A DNA stretch of 64,000 nt, from assembly GCA_947471745.1 (NCBI GenBank), contig CANJKZ010000400.1, forward strand, positions 62,001 to 126,000. The letters run 5' to 3'. The position numbers were made by a program, and so were the translations under genes. The notes below the pieces were generated by a model. It was not told the origin of the DNA. It worked only from the letters and a program-made list of their open reading frames with translations, and searched no databases. The stretch is from Closterium sp. Naga37s-1. Taxonomy: Eukaryota; Streptophyta; Zygnematophyceae; Desmidiales; Closteriaceae. Below are positions 1 through 10,645 of the stretch, in pieces. Position 1 is the stretch's first letter, and each line of letters begins with the position of its first letter.

Positions 1-279
1 GTGCTGCAGAGGAGGCGGTTACTGAGGGGGGTTAGGTAGAAGTAGGGATTCATGAATGTATAGATGTACCCCCCTAAAGTAGTGTAGGCTCGTTTAGAAG
101 ACACCCCCTGTTTATAAGAAAACCCCTAAACCCCGGTTCTGATTATAAGACATATATGTCTTATCTCGTACACACAAATAGGTGTCGTATAAAAAGGCTT
201 GCCTGTTTATAAGAGACACCCGTATAGTAGACAACCCCTGTCTACTATTCAACACTGTCTTATATCCGGGCGATGACGG
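1..279. mobile_element. Right end of a truncated pogo-like DNA transposon
   Basis: Positions 261-279 read TATATCCGGGCGATGACGG. This differs at two positions from the right terminal inverted repeat of the complete element at 5322-8363. It is followed by TA (280-281), the expected target duplication. The sequence before it holds repeated TTATAAG and short CCCC runs, like the subterminal zone of the complete element. No transposase is visible, so this is either a MITE-like copy or the end of an element that starts left of the window. Confidence 0.6.
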
Positions 280-343
280 TAGGGTTAGCACTTGTACCCA
301 ACATTCTGCTCAATCCAACTCATTCTCGTTTGTTAGTTTGACA
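280..343 (+). repeat. 3' half of a copia LTR (solo remnant)
   Basis: The stretch from the GGGTTAG at 282 to the terminal TTTGACA at 337-343 closely matches the 3' half of the L7 LTR at 56726-56856. The transposon end at 261-279 abuts it at a TA, and the L7 LTR has a TA at the same place. This suggests the DNA transposon inserted into an existing LTR. No primer site follows, so it is probably a solo LTR piece. Confidence 0.6.
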
Positions 344-1107
344 GTTACCATAAGGTCCTTAGTTAATGACTTTGCGCTGGCAAGTTAAGCCTAGATATAG
401 GTTGCTGTGTGAGACGACATCTCGAAGCGCTTTTCAGGAACTACAAACAAAAAAACAGAGAGGCTGCAATTGAAGGGAGTCTAAGGTATTTCGAGGGACA
501 GAATACAGGTGTGAGGAAGAAGACTGGGTTGGTGGTGCGGTGTGCTGTGCTGACGTGGCGATCTTAGGGTTTGATCGTTTAGGGGCGGGTTGGGTGGATG
601 TTTGGTTTGGGTGGGTCTGCTGACGTGTTGATACATCGGAGGGTGGGGATTGATTGACTGTTTCCAGAATTAGCAATGATTGGCTGAAATTATTTTTTCA
701 GGATCCCACATCACACTTCAGAAGATACCAGCTTGCGTACATGCGTTGGGTTGGGTGGTCAAGGTTCAGGTTTGAGAGTAAACGAAAACTATGTATGCAG
801 TTTTTCAACCTCTCTGGAATTAGTGGGTTCGTTTTGTTTCATTAAGTTTGTGATTACATTTCTTTTCCCTCGTCACTCTGCAAAGCCGCATGCAAACTTT
901 CTCAACCGCGCGACACCGACTGACGCGAAAAGGTTGACGGAAAAACTACTTTGGGGTGACAATTTTGCGTCGGTGTGCCTCTTCGGAACTGGTGTACAGA
1001 ATGTTGCGATTTTCGTGTGTTGTTTTTTCGCAACTCTTCGCAACTTTCCGCAAGGTTTACGCAGAAAAACCTTTGGAGGCCAATTCTCGCAACTTTCCTT
1101 TTTCGTG
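344..1107. other. Upstream region of UNC93-like copy A; no gene seen
   Basis: I see no convincing gene here. The frame of exon 1 stays open back to an ATG at 733, but that stretch has no resemblance to UNC93 proteins and is probably 5' untranslated or promoter sequence. No clear TATA box or other element can be assigned. Confidence 0.4.
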
Positions 1108-1902
1108 ATGACTGAGCCTGCAGCGCTGCCAGAAATCGTCGACCATTCGGAAGACAACAGCGGAGGAGAAGCAGCAGCATGTGCGCCCGCGGCGCGAATG
1201 TGGCGGTGGGTGTGGTCGCGGCGCGACGTGCTGCTGATGAGCACGGCGTTCCTTTTCTTCTTCGTGGCGTTCAACGCGCTGCAGAACGTCGCGACGAGCA
1301 TCCACGGCGCGAGCAACATCGGCGCGCTCTCCATGGGCGTGCTTTACGCCGTCATTGTCGTCACCGCGCCGCTCGCGCCCTTCCCCATCCGCTTCTGGCG
1401 AGCGCGCGCCGCGATTCTCGTGGCGCAGACGGGGTTCTGGGCTTTTATCGGTTCCAACGCGTTTACTATAGAGTGCGTGGTAGTTTATTGTCATACAAAT
1501 GTGGATCATTCAATGTGCATCGATGAATTTGGGTCTTAGTTGGGACGGGATTACTAAATAATTGGCAGAAAGCCTATACGGAGGATGCTCTTGATGCCCC
1601 GTCGTTCCTTCCCTGACAACGGTCCATACAAGAGACTCATTCCGAACACGTTCTCATGCCCCTAGTACCCCGCGCCCCGTCCCGCCCCAATGCGTCTTCG
1701 TGGCCAGGTGGCTGCTTCTTCTCGCGTCGTGCTACCTCGGAGTCTGCTGGTCCGTCGTCTGGGTGGCTCAGGTGACGCTCTTCGTCTCTTTTCCCGTCTC
1801 TCAGATGAGTTTGCCTTGTAAAGTGTGTGTGTGTGTGTGCGCGCGCATGCTTGTGTGAGTGTGTGTGAGTGCGTGCGCGCGTGCGTGTGTATGTGTGTGT
1901 GT

Positions 1903-1963
<61 letters not shown>

Positions 1964-3998
1964 CTTTTCCTTTTCAGCTGCTCTCCTTCTTTCCTCATAA
2001 GCTTAGCACCTGAATGGCATTAATGAAAATCTTTCATAGTCTCCTACGTCTGCTTTCACAAGATCCCTCCTGGGGCCTTCAACCACTCATCCCCGCGACA
2101 TGCCTCCTCGTTTTCGCTACGCAGGGAGTGTACCTCGTTGCTGCTGCGGGTGTCTACAGTAAACGTTACAACAAGCCTATGGATGTTGTGGTGACCGAAT
2201 TTAGCGCCCTTTTTGGGGGAATATTCGCGTTTAATCAGATTATCGGGAACGCAATCACTTTCACCGTCTCGCAACTCTCCTATTCCCCCTCTTCCTCCTC
2301 CTCCTCCCTTCCTCCCACCACCGTCACCATACTCATTATAGTGCTTTGCATCTGCCTCGCTATAGGCTCAGTGCTCTCCTGGCTCCTCCGTGATCTCAAG
2401 CCAATAGAAGACTGCCACGTGGACGACGCTACCCTGAACTTCAAGCGCCCAGTCGCCGCGCTTGTTCCCTGTCCTTCGATTTCATCCACCAGGGCGCTTT
2501 CAATCTTCACCGTTGATTGGGAGGAGATGGAAGTGTTGGTGGAGGAGGAAGTGGAGGAAGATGAGGAGGAAGAGGGGGAGGAAGAGGGGGCGGAAGCGGG
2601 GGAGGAGGAAGGGAGGGAAGGGGGAGCGAGGGGTGGGAAGAAGGCGAAGCGGAACTTGCGAGCAATACTGTCGGGCGTGGATGAGGAGGGAGGGGAGGGA
2701 GGGGAGCGAGGGGAGGGAGAGGAGGAGCAGAGGGGAGAGCATGGGCAGGGTGAGAGGGGAGAGGTGGTTGGAGAGGGTGAGAGGGGGAGTGTGGGTGTAG
2801 GGGATGCAGGGATCCCTGACGACTCCTTCAGTGACGTTATACAATCTGCTCCTGCAGGCAATCCATCCCAACTGCACCGTACCTCTCAGCCATCCCGCTC
2901 CCTCCGCTCATTCCAAACCTCTTCCTGCGAGTCTACCTCCCGCCGGGCCACCATCCCAAGGCAAACACCCAGGCTCGGCCCGAACCTGGCTTCTGACCCT
3001 CGGAGCCTAACCAGATCATCCTCGAGCCTGACCATCAACTCCAGGTCCGGCCGAACCATAGCTTCGTTCCAAGCCCCGTCCCTCTCCCGAACCATATCCC
3101 GGTCCACTTCGACGAACTACTCGAGGCAGCGTACTTCGTCCTCTTCTGTGCCGACCGGGCGGCCAACTTTGACTCGGTCTGTGACGTTTAAACGGATGAC
3201 GGTGACGGTGGGCGGGGGGAGCAAGGAGGGGGAGGGGAGGAACGCGTGGCAGCTGCTGTTTGATCGAAAGCTGCTGCTGCTGATTCCGCTGCTCTTCTAC
3301 TCGGGACTGCAAGCGGCTTATATCAGGTATGATGATGCGTGCTGCTATACTGCAGGCCGCTAATATCAGGTGTAATGCATACACCTGCTGTTAACTGGAC
3401 GGAATGGTGCATGCTGCCACACTGCATGCCGCTTATATCAGGTATGTTCCATCATTAGATTAGATCATACTCCTAGGCTTGAAGTGCAATAGAGTCGAAG
3501 AGGGGAACGAGAAGACAGGTATGTACAGGGGAAGTCAGGTAAACTCGAAAGTTCTAAACATGCAATGGACGGTGGAGAGGATTGGCAGGTGCAGTTCAGT
3601 CAGAAGCTATTTTTCAGGCGCCTTTTTGAGGCGATTTTTGAGGCGCCTGAAAGTTACTCTGAACACCAAATGGAGGATGGAGTACTGGACAGCTGACTAC
3701 CGTTGCTGACTATTATGCTCCCATCCCTCCCATCCCTCCCTCCTCAGTGCTGACTTCACACGCTATGTGGTGCAGCCACTGCTGGGAGCGCAGTGGATGG
3801 GCGGAGCCATGATGGTCTTTGGAGTCGCCATTGCCGTTGTGAGTTGATATTGCAGTTGCTTTTGATATTATAATGATATTAACTATTATAACTGTTATTA
3901 CTATAATTAACATTATTACGAATATTAGTATTACTATTAGTCTTACGATTACTCCTACTACTACTATTATTTAATATTATTATTGTTGTTGTGATTAC

Positions 3999-4036
<38 letters not shown>

Positions 4037-5308
4037 TGTAAGCCTATGGCGCTACTTTGAGCTCCCTCTAGACCTTTTTTTGCAATCCGGTGGCACAGAC
4101 AAAGTCTTAGGCCAAAACGTGCGTTCCATGCCTCGCAGCTCCCTTGTCCAAGGGGTTTGCTGTCTGTGAGTACTCTCGACTTCTCTCCTACTCATCCTGC
4201 TGCTCTGCTCTACATGCCTCTCCGTCCACTCCCCCCCACGCCCCCAGTGTTGTTTCATCGCAGTTCGCTTCGCCAAGGGGCTCTCATCGATTCGCCTCAT
4301 GCTGCTGCTGGGTGCTGCCTCGCAGACAGCCGTTCTCATCCTCACATGGCTCTTTCAGGACAGGTGAGAGATCCTAGAGGTATGTGCCTTACAGATGGCT
4401 CACAGGAATCTTTGAGGGTACTAGTTCACTCTCAATTCCAGCCTTGCCCTTTTCTGTTTCCCCTTCCCCCCTATTCCGCCGTATCTCCTCCCCATCCCTC
4501 CTCCTCTCCAGAGCCATGTCCAAGCCAGCAGCATTCGCGCTGGTGTTCAGCTGTGCACTGCTGTGGGGAATCGGCGCCACCGCGTTTCAGTCCCAAATCA
4601 CTGCGCTCCTGCCGTTGGTCTTCCCATCCGACGTGGTAAGATGCCTGCCATTGGTCGAGACCCACTGTTGCCACACATAACGTAGCCCACAGCATACCTC
4701 CTCCTCCCCTCTCTCTCACTCACACTCCTCTCATCCTCCTTCCATGCTCGCACCTCTCGCTTCCCCTTCCAACATCTATCACTCTCTTTCCTCTCCTCTT
4801 CCATATCTTCCTCCCACAATCTCCCCTCTGCACCGCATTGAACACTCCATGACCACACCGTGCGCGTGTTGGATCGCCTAGAGCAGTGCTGCCTGCTGCA
4901 TCATAGACTTCCTCTCAGCCCCCACTCTCACTCAACCCCTCCCCCCCCCCCACAATCCCCCTTGAACCCTCATTTACTTCCTCTCACGCAGCGTACGTGC
5001 ATTGAATCACTCAGAGCACTGCTGCCTGCTGTCTCCATCTGCTTCCTCGTGTGCCCTCTCTCTCAAACCCTTTTCCCCTTTCAACCTTCCCATTGCCGCG
5101 CCTTGACCCCGCACAGGACGCAGCATACGCGCATTGGATCTCGTGGAGCAGTGCGGCCTGCTCCGCCTACTTCCTCGCCAGCCCATACATCGCCACGCCC
5201 ATCAAAAACTCCCTCCTCCTCGTCGTTTGAACCCTCTCCGTTATACTCGCTGCTGTCGCGGTCAAGATGAGACCCCCAGGACAGGCCAAACTATGTGAAG
5301 GGTTGTGA
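1108..5308 (+). CDS. UNC93-like multi-pass membrane protein, copy A (7 exons)
   Basis: Exons inferred from GT/AG sites and reading phase: 1108-1472, 1708-1771, 2125-3326, 3748-3838, 4278-4363, 4512-4635, 5117-5230 (TGA), total 2046 nt, 681 residues. The order of hydrophobic segments (near residues 35-115, 124-143, 170-230 and 525-670) and motifs such as FNALQN, YLGVCWSVVWVAQ and FNQIIGN match the UNC93/MFS-like family of plants. Family members sit in membranes and some modulate K+ channels; the substrate here is unknown. Residues about 240-515 form an unusually long hydrophilic loop rich in Glu, then Ser/Arg/Thr. The TGA at 5228-5230 replaces a codon that is TGC (Cys) in copy B. Without it the frame runs to TGA 5306-5308, the end used by copy B, so copy A may be C-terminally truncated by 26 residues. 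A DNA transposon lies 13 bp downstream. ATG 1108 was chosen because family similarity begins about 30 residues later. Confidence 0.75.
1823..1962. repeat. (GT)n microsatellite in intron 2
   Basis: About 140 bp of nearly pure GT/TG with a few GC and AT interruptions near its start. It lies inside intron 2 (1772-2124) of copy A. Reading frames across it are artefacts. Confidence 0.95.
3311..3446 (+). repeat. Three copies of the exon 3 splice-donor segment
   Basis: The sequence GC(T/C)TATATCAGGT spanning the exon 3/intron 3 junction (3311-3330) recurs in slightly altered form at 3355-3374 and 3427-3446. All three keep CAG followed by GT, so the intron carries two extra potential donors just downstream of the real one. 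Confidence 0.6.
3612..3652. repeat. Perfect 11-bp inverted repeat in intron 3
   Basis: TTTCAGGCGCC (3612-3622) pairs with GGCGCCTGAAA (3642-3652), leaving a 19-nt loop that itself holds TTTTTGAGGCG repeats. It lies inside intron 3 of copy A. It may be a small foldback or replication-slippage product; no function is implied. Confidence 0.7.
3860..4035. repeat. AT-rich (ATT)n tract in intron 4
   Basis: A degenerate ATT/ATA-rich stretch ending in an almost pure ATT run at about 3999-4035. It sits inside intron 4 (3839-4277) and contrasts strongly with the GC-rich flanks. Confidence 0.9.
4860..5049 (+). repeat. Two decayed tandem copies of exon 7
   Basis: Segments at about 4860-4920 and 4989-5049 resemble the start of exon 7 (5117-5180): each has a GCGC/ACGTGCATTGGAT-like start, an AGCAGTGC(T/G)GCCTGCT core and a CTTCCTC end. 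Their frames are broken (for example a TAG in the first). They lie within intron 6. The same two relics exist in inverted copy B near 28690-28860, so the triplication predates the gene duplication. Confidence 0.6.
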
Positions 5309-5637
5309 GGAAGCAGGAATACCGTCATACCCCGGATATAAGCGCCACCCGCGGATAAGCGCCTGGCGCTTTTAATTGGCGTGTGGCGCTTATATCCGGT
5401 GCTCGATTATAAGCGCATACCTAAAAGGCTTACGGATTATAACCGCATACCTATGCCTTACATTTTATAACCGCCACCCAGTTTTTTTTCATTTTTTTTT
5501 CATTTGAAGACTATAAGCTTTTACATAATTAGTATACTAAAACATCATGTTAGTTACTCTACAACTAGTTAATCTACTCCTACCTACGAGCCTCACACAG
5601 GCTTCACCATTTTCTACACTAGTTAATCTACCCTGCT

Positions 5638-7827
5638 CTAATCATCAGCTACAGTGGGGTCATCTGGGTCGGCCTCAGAGTCCGACTCAGGTTCCTCTAC
5701 GTTGTTGCAGAAGAAACCGTGTGCTGCAATTTCATCATCCATGTCGACCACCTCGCCCTCGAGCTCGTCTCGCTTGTGTTGCAGGCAGAGCTTGTTCTGG
5801 GACCCATCCAGGGCGTTGCTGATGCCGCAAGTGAGGAACGCCCGTTGAATGAGCTCCTTGGGCACGGACTTCCAGGCCGCCGAGATCCACTTGAGCGTCA
5901 GCTCGACAGGAGGCTTCTTGATGTTGCCTGCCACGCAAATCCAGAAACCGGGTCAGCACGGGTTAAAGAAATAAAAACATAAACAGAAGAGCTGCACCTC
6001 TCACCTTTCTTCGTCAAGGCGTCGACCCCCTCACGCTCAAACCACTCCTGGTAGAGCTGGCGAACGGCGGCCTTGAAGGAGCGGTTAACTGCGACGTCGA
6101 GGGGTTGAATCTCCGAGGTGCAGCCAGCAGGGATAACCGCAGGGACCAGGTTCAGCTCGCCAAACTTCTTCTTCACCTCCGGGGTCAGGTGCCCGCGGTA
6201 CGAATCGAGGACGAGCAGAGCTTTGCGGGGGCGGACTCCGAACTTGGGGTTGATGTACGGCTTCACCGCCCCGTCCAGCCACTCGATGACACCGTCCGCG
6301 TCCATCCACCCGTTGGGATGGACCCCCACGTGGATATCTGCACAGCAACAAAACCACGATGTTAGTTAAAATTTTTAACTGACATCGACATGCCACCGCG
6401 TAATCGACGTGTGGTGCATACCTGAAGGGAAATCTCCTTTGGGGACGGTCTTCCTTTTGAAGAAGACCCAAGGCTTCAACTTCTCCCCGCTGGCGGTGCA
6501 GGCGAGCATCACTGTAACCCGCTCTTTCTGGTAGCCGCCGCTGCGGACGGGCACGGAGCGCGAGCCAACCTCTTCAACGGTGCGTTCGGATGGCATCTCG
6601 AGCCAGAGGGGCGTCTGGTCCGCGTTTAGAATCCACGGCAGGTCGATCTTGTACTGCCGGCGGGAGTGACGCACGTACGTCCAGAAGTTCTTGACATCAG
6701 TCTCGCAGTCTGGGACACAAGATGGGAGGAACAGAAAGCACAAACACAGAGTGAGAGCCGTGAATAGGCGGGAACAGACAAACAACAGTACCACCAAATA
6801 ACAACTCACTGGACGAGAGCTTCTGGCCGACCCGGGTCTTCGCTCTGGTCGTTAGGTTCCAGCGGCGGCGAAAGCGCTGAGTCCACCGCTGAGAGCCGGC
6901 CCACTTTTCACCTGGGTGTAACTCTTTCATCACCTCGTGCGACCACTTCTGCAGTCGTGCGATCGAGACAGCGAGGCACTTCTTGCGGTGGGCGAGAAAC
7001 CTCCGGTACACCTCCGCTTCCATGTCGCGATACCACGAGCTCCTTCCGCGACCGTGCAGGCGACAGCGTGCACCGTGCGTGCCCTCAAGCTCACCCTTGC
7101 GGTTCTTCCACTCCGTGAGGCACCTTCGAGAGATGCCGGATTCGCGAGACATGCGCCGCACACTCATCTCTCCGGCTTCGAGCTTCAGAATCCATTGCAG
7201 CTTCTCATGCGAGGTGTAGGAATTGCGCCTGTGCTTTGTCGGCTTGTGCCTGGGGGAGGGAGGACGGGCATCACGATTATCGCGAGATGGGTGGGGCCTT
7301 TTTTTATTCGGAGGGGGAAAGGAGGGAATTGGAAGGTGCTCGGGGAGACCGTCAGTAGCCCAGAACTCCACGTCGTCGTCCGCACCGGTAGCGGATTCGT
7401 CCAACGGGCAATCAGCCGGCGCTCCCCATCGTGGCTCCGATGCGGAGGAAGATCCTTCGCCGCCGCTGCGTTCAGGCTCGGACAGGAAGGCGTCGAACGT
7501 CGAGTAGCCAGGGGGGAGGAGAAGCTGCAGAACCCCCTGTCGCGGAACACCAACAGCAGGCGGGACGGGAGGGGCCGGAGGAACGGGAGGAATAGGAGGC
7601 GCCGGGGGAGCGGGAGGGGTAGGAGGCGTAGGAGGCGTGGGAGGAACGGGATGCACTACTGGTTGTGGTGGAGGGACGGGCGCAGGGCGCGTCTGCCATT
7701 GAGAGTAGTCACGAGTGTCTCTGCGGGTATTTTCTCTAGCAGCAGGTTGGCGGCGGAACAAGAAATGCGTGCCTGGAAGGCCCGCCATGGCCACGGCAGG
7801 CCAAACGAACGAAGAAAACTGAACCAA
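5638..7827 (-). CDS. Pogo/CENP-B-type DDE transposase (4 exons)
   Basis: Predicted exons on the minus strand: 7827-6810, 6709-6422, 6337-6005, 5927-5638. They sum to 1929 nt (642 residues) with phases that agree across all three introns. Residues about 45-95 are proline-rich. A helix-turn-helix (HEKLQWILKLEAGEMS to LTEWKNRKGE) is followed by a CENP-B-like second DNA-binding domain (LQKWSHEVMKE to RWTQRFRRRW). The DDE_1 catalytic core shows NADQTPLW, VLDSYRGHL and QPLDVAVNRSF, with 35 residues between the second and third Asp. The C-terminus is acidic. It would bind the element's ends and cut and paste it. An internal start (ATG near 7788) is also possible. Alternatively this could be a domesticated jerky-like gene, but the perfect flanking inverted repeats argue for an active-type transposon. 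Confidence 0.85.
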
Positions 7828-7889
7828 AAGTTGGGAATGAGGGCCGTATGAAGCCCTCGCCCGAGACCCCTTCAGTTTCGTGGCCCGGC

Positions 7890-8193
7890 CTCCTCTGCGG
7901 GGAAAGTGTGGCCACAGTCAAGATTCCCCGCAGAGGAGCTGAAAGGGACAACTCTTTGCCTCGATGGCAGGGAATCTTGCTGTTGATGGGCACGTCGTGG
8001 CTGAACCACGACGTGCCCACGATCGCATGCAACCCTGATTGGGCCGCTGTGATGCGAAGTACGTGTGCCCTGACATGGGCCAGGTTCACGTTCGATGAAC
8101 CTGGCCTGGCCAACAAGGCGTGGAAGGCGTGATGCCACGCCTTGTTGGCCGTTTCACGCGCAAAGCATGCACAGAGTCGATCGTTCTCGACTC
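7890..8193. repeat. Cluster of successive perfect hairpins upstream of the transposase
   Basis: Four perfect inverted repeats occur in series: 7890-7904/7924-7938 (15 bp), 7987-8000/8006-8019 (14 bp), 8079-8088/8096-8105 (10 bp) and 8108-8123/8135-8150 (16 bp), plus a 7-bp one at 8174-8180/8187-8193. A weaker alternative pairing joins 7919-7928 to 7970-7979. They lie between the right end of the transposon and the transposase start, so they could be promoter, 5' leader or transposase-binding structure. Confidence 0.85.
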
Positions 8194-8365
8194 AGGTGAA
8201 TCCGCCTTTGAGAATGCTTCGATTTGGTATATTTAAAAACAAAATTCATTTTTGACATAACATAAACGCCGGCGCTTATAATTTTACTATATTATAAGCC
8301 CACCCCCTAAAAAAAACATGTTTTATTAGTGCCCCCCATGGTGGTATATCCGGGGTATGACGGTA

Positions 8366-8601
8366 TGTGGAATTCGTTATGTTTCACAGAATCGAAAATT
8401 TCAATTAATTTCTCACAAAAAACCATCTGTCATTCAGCGTTGGGTGTTGGACGTTGCTGCCATCCTTGTTTTTAGTCGTCTCAAAAACTGTCGGTCAATC
8501 GGCTTAAGATTTTACGGGAGTTAGTGTGTGTATCCTCCTTGGCTTTCAAGCAAGTGTTGGAAGCTGGTATCCTCTCCTACAAACTAGTATCCTCTCCCTG
8601 G
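8366..8601. other. Non-transposon flank with 153-bp segment repeated at 27851-28003
   Basis: No gene is seen between the DNA transposon and the copia element. The last 153 bp (8449-8601) recur in the same orientation at 27851-28003 with about four differences. They therefore flank the copia element on both sides. Confidence 0.8.
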
Positions 8602-9024
8602 AATGACTGAATAGGATCGTGTACTTCGGATGGTAGCTTCCTGTTGCAGTGGAAGTCTTTGTATGAATTAAAGCCAGTGTAGGAGGCTTTGTCTAGGCTA
8701 ATATGTAAAGCCCATGTAGTGACACGTTTCAGGATCAATGTCTCTGAAATCAGGTATATTATAAAATGACAAGCATACAGAATATATAGCTAGAGTAAAG
8801 TACCTATTCGCCTACTGTACTGTGCTATTCACGCTATTCCTGTTCTGAAACGGTACGTGACTATTTGCGAGGCCTACAGCTACTTGCTGACGTCATCCTA
8901 GGGCGCGTAGCGCTTTGCTGACGTCAGACTATCAGTACTTTACTATTACGTGCGAAGTCTCGCACTCTACTAATTGTACTACATGAATTCCTTGAAGTGC
9001 TTGAGTCTCGATATTATCTCAACA
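8602..9024 (-). repeat. 3' LTR of copia B (outer 13 bp missing)
   Basis: Starts at AATGACTGAA, whereas the 5' LTR at 23597 has an extra TGTTAGAATTTGA before it, so the outer terminus is lost. It ends TCTCAACA at 9024, next to a CT-rich polypurine-tract complement. The two LTRs remain very similar across their comparable parts. Confidence 0.85.
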
Positions 9025-9054
9025 CTCCCCTTCACTTCTAGGAGTTCGGTGTAG

Positions 9055-10635
9055 TTACCCAGTTGCCTCAGAAACGCCGCTGAGCTGGTTGCAGTGGTGA
9101 AATTTCTGTCGTGTCAGTTTCTTGGTAAGCGAGTCAGCTGCCATGTCACCAGTGGGACAGTAGACAAGGCGCATTCTCCCCTTGTCGATCGCATCCTTGA
9201 CGAAGAAGTAACGGAGTGAGATATGTTTCGTGCGATTGACGAAGCCGGGCTTGTTGGCGATGGTAATTGCACTCTGGTTGTCGCACTGCAGCGTGAACTG
9301 ATTCGGCGTGACGAATTTTGCTTCGTCGAGCAGTTCCTGTAAGTATAATCCTTCTCGGGTCGCAGCACATGCGGCAATAAACTCTGCCTCAGTCGAGGAA
9401 AGTGACACGAGTTCCTGTTTCGATGAATTCCACGAGATCGGGCCAACTGGCTCGAGACAGAAGACGTAGCCGGTTCGTGACCGACGATCTGACGTGTCAC
9501 CGGCGTGGTCTGCGTCGACATATCCGCTGAGGTACATTTTGTCGGTTGGTTTTCCTGTGTTGAAGACCAGCCCGACTGTTGGTGTTGCGACGAAGTAATG
9601 TAGAGCACGCTGAAGATCGAGATGGTGTTCTTCTTTTGGGCAGCGTAGAAACTGTGCGAGATAACTTGCGACGTATGCAAGGTCGGGACGGCATGTGACT
9701 GCTGCGAAGAGTTGCTGCTGGTACAGTTGTAGGCCAGCTGCTGAAAGATTGGTGTTGTTTAGGACGTGCCCGGTGGGTGTAGATTGATAGGATGTAGCGA
9801 CGTAATCTGTAGGAATTTTGAAGCGCTTAGCGAGTGACTCAGCATACTTCGATGCTGTGAGATGGATGGCGGAGGGAGTTCGCGAAACGTTTAACCCAAG
9901 AAATTGGGTTACTTCGGTGGAGATGGTTAAATCGAGAGATTTCTTCAAATCTGCTTCGATGCGATCACCCTATGAGCTGACCGACGACACGACGTAGAGG
10001 ATGTCGTCCACGTATGCCACGAGCAGCGCATAACTCCCCTTGTCGTCTAGCCGATACATCCCGGGATCATGCGGCAGTTGTCTGAACCCAACTTCTATCA
10101 GTTTTCTGTTCAAATGCTGCTGCCACAGTCGCGGTGCTTGTTTGATACCGTACAGTGACTTCTTGAGCTTGCAGACACTTGGCGGGTTTGTCGGATAGGT
10201 GTGCGGAAATTCGACGTAGATTTCGGCATCGACGTCGGCGTACAGAAACGCGTTGGAAACGTCAATTTGTCGCAGTGGAAGATTCTTCGCAGCTGCTTCG
10301 CAGATGACGAGACGAGCACGTGTATGTCGGCTGACCGGGGCAAAAGTTAACGTGTAGTCCACCCCATGAGTTTGGTCAAAACCGCGAACAACCCACCTTG
10401 CCTTAAATTTCTCGTGAGAACCATCAGCCTTCGTCTTCAGCCTGAAAACCCACTTTCCGGTAAGAACATTTTTATTCACGGCTTTTTCGATGGGTATGAG
10501 CTCCCAAGTCTCCCGTTTTTCCAGGGCAGCCAGTTCACGAACCAATGGCTTCACGCCATTTTTCGCGATGTGGCCCTGAAAGAGCCTGTCGGGCGGTTTT
10601 CGGTTCCGCGACCTCTGTAGAGTTGTGCTGTACAA
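9055..10635 (-). pseudogene. Copia B reverse transcriptase and RNase H
   Basis: From 10635 downward: the RT segment with KWVFRLKTKADG, FAPVSRHTRARLV, QIDVSNAFLYADV, KKSLYGIKQAPRLW and the catalytic AYVDDILYV. An in-frame TAG at 9970-9972 follows. RNase H then shows SGYVDADHAGD, SSTEAEFIA and LQCDNQSAI, ending near 9055. This is the C-terminal part of a copia polyprotein. The TAG between RT and RNase H would truncate it. Confidence 0.85.
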
Positions 10636-10645
10636 CTGCTGCTAG

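Larger units (their letters stand above)
5322..8363 (-). mobile_element. Complete pogo/CENP-B-type DNA transposon (3042 bp)
   Basis: The ends are perfect 19-bp inverted repeats: CCGTCATACCCCGGATATA at 5322-5340 and its reverse complement at 8345-8363. They are flanked by TA on both sides (5320-5321, 8364-8365), the target duplication of Tc1/mariner-pogo elements. Subterminal zones carry repeated TTATAAGCGC-type sequence. A single four-exon transposase on the minus strand fills the element with no visible lesion, so it looks potentially autonomous. It sits 13 bp after the distal stop of UNC93-like copy A. Confidence 0.92.

Noticed and set aside
1801..2013. Cys/Val and His/Thr repeat proteins
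   Set aside because: Translation of a (GT)n microsatellite inside an intron.
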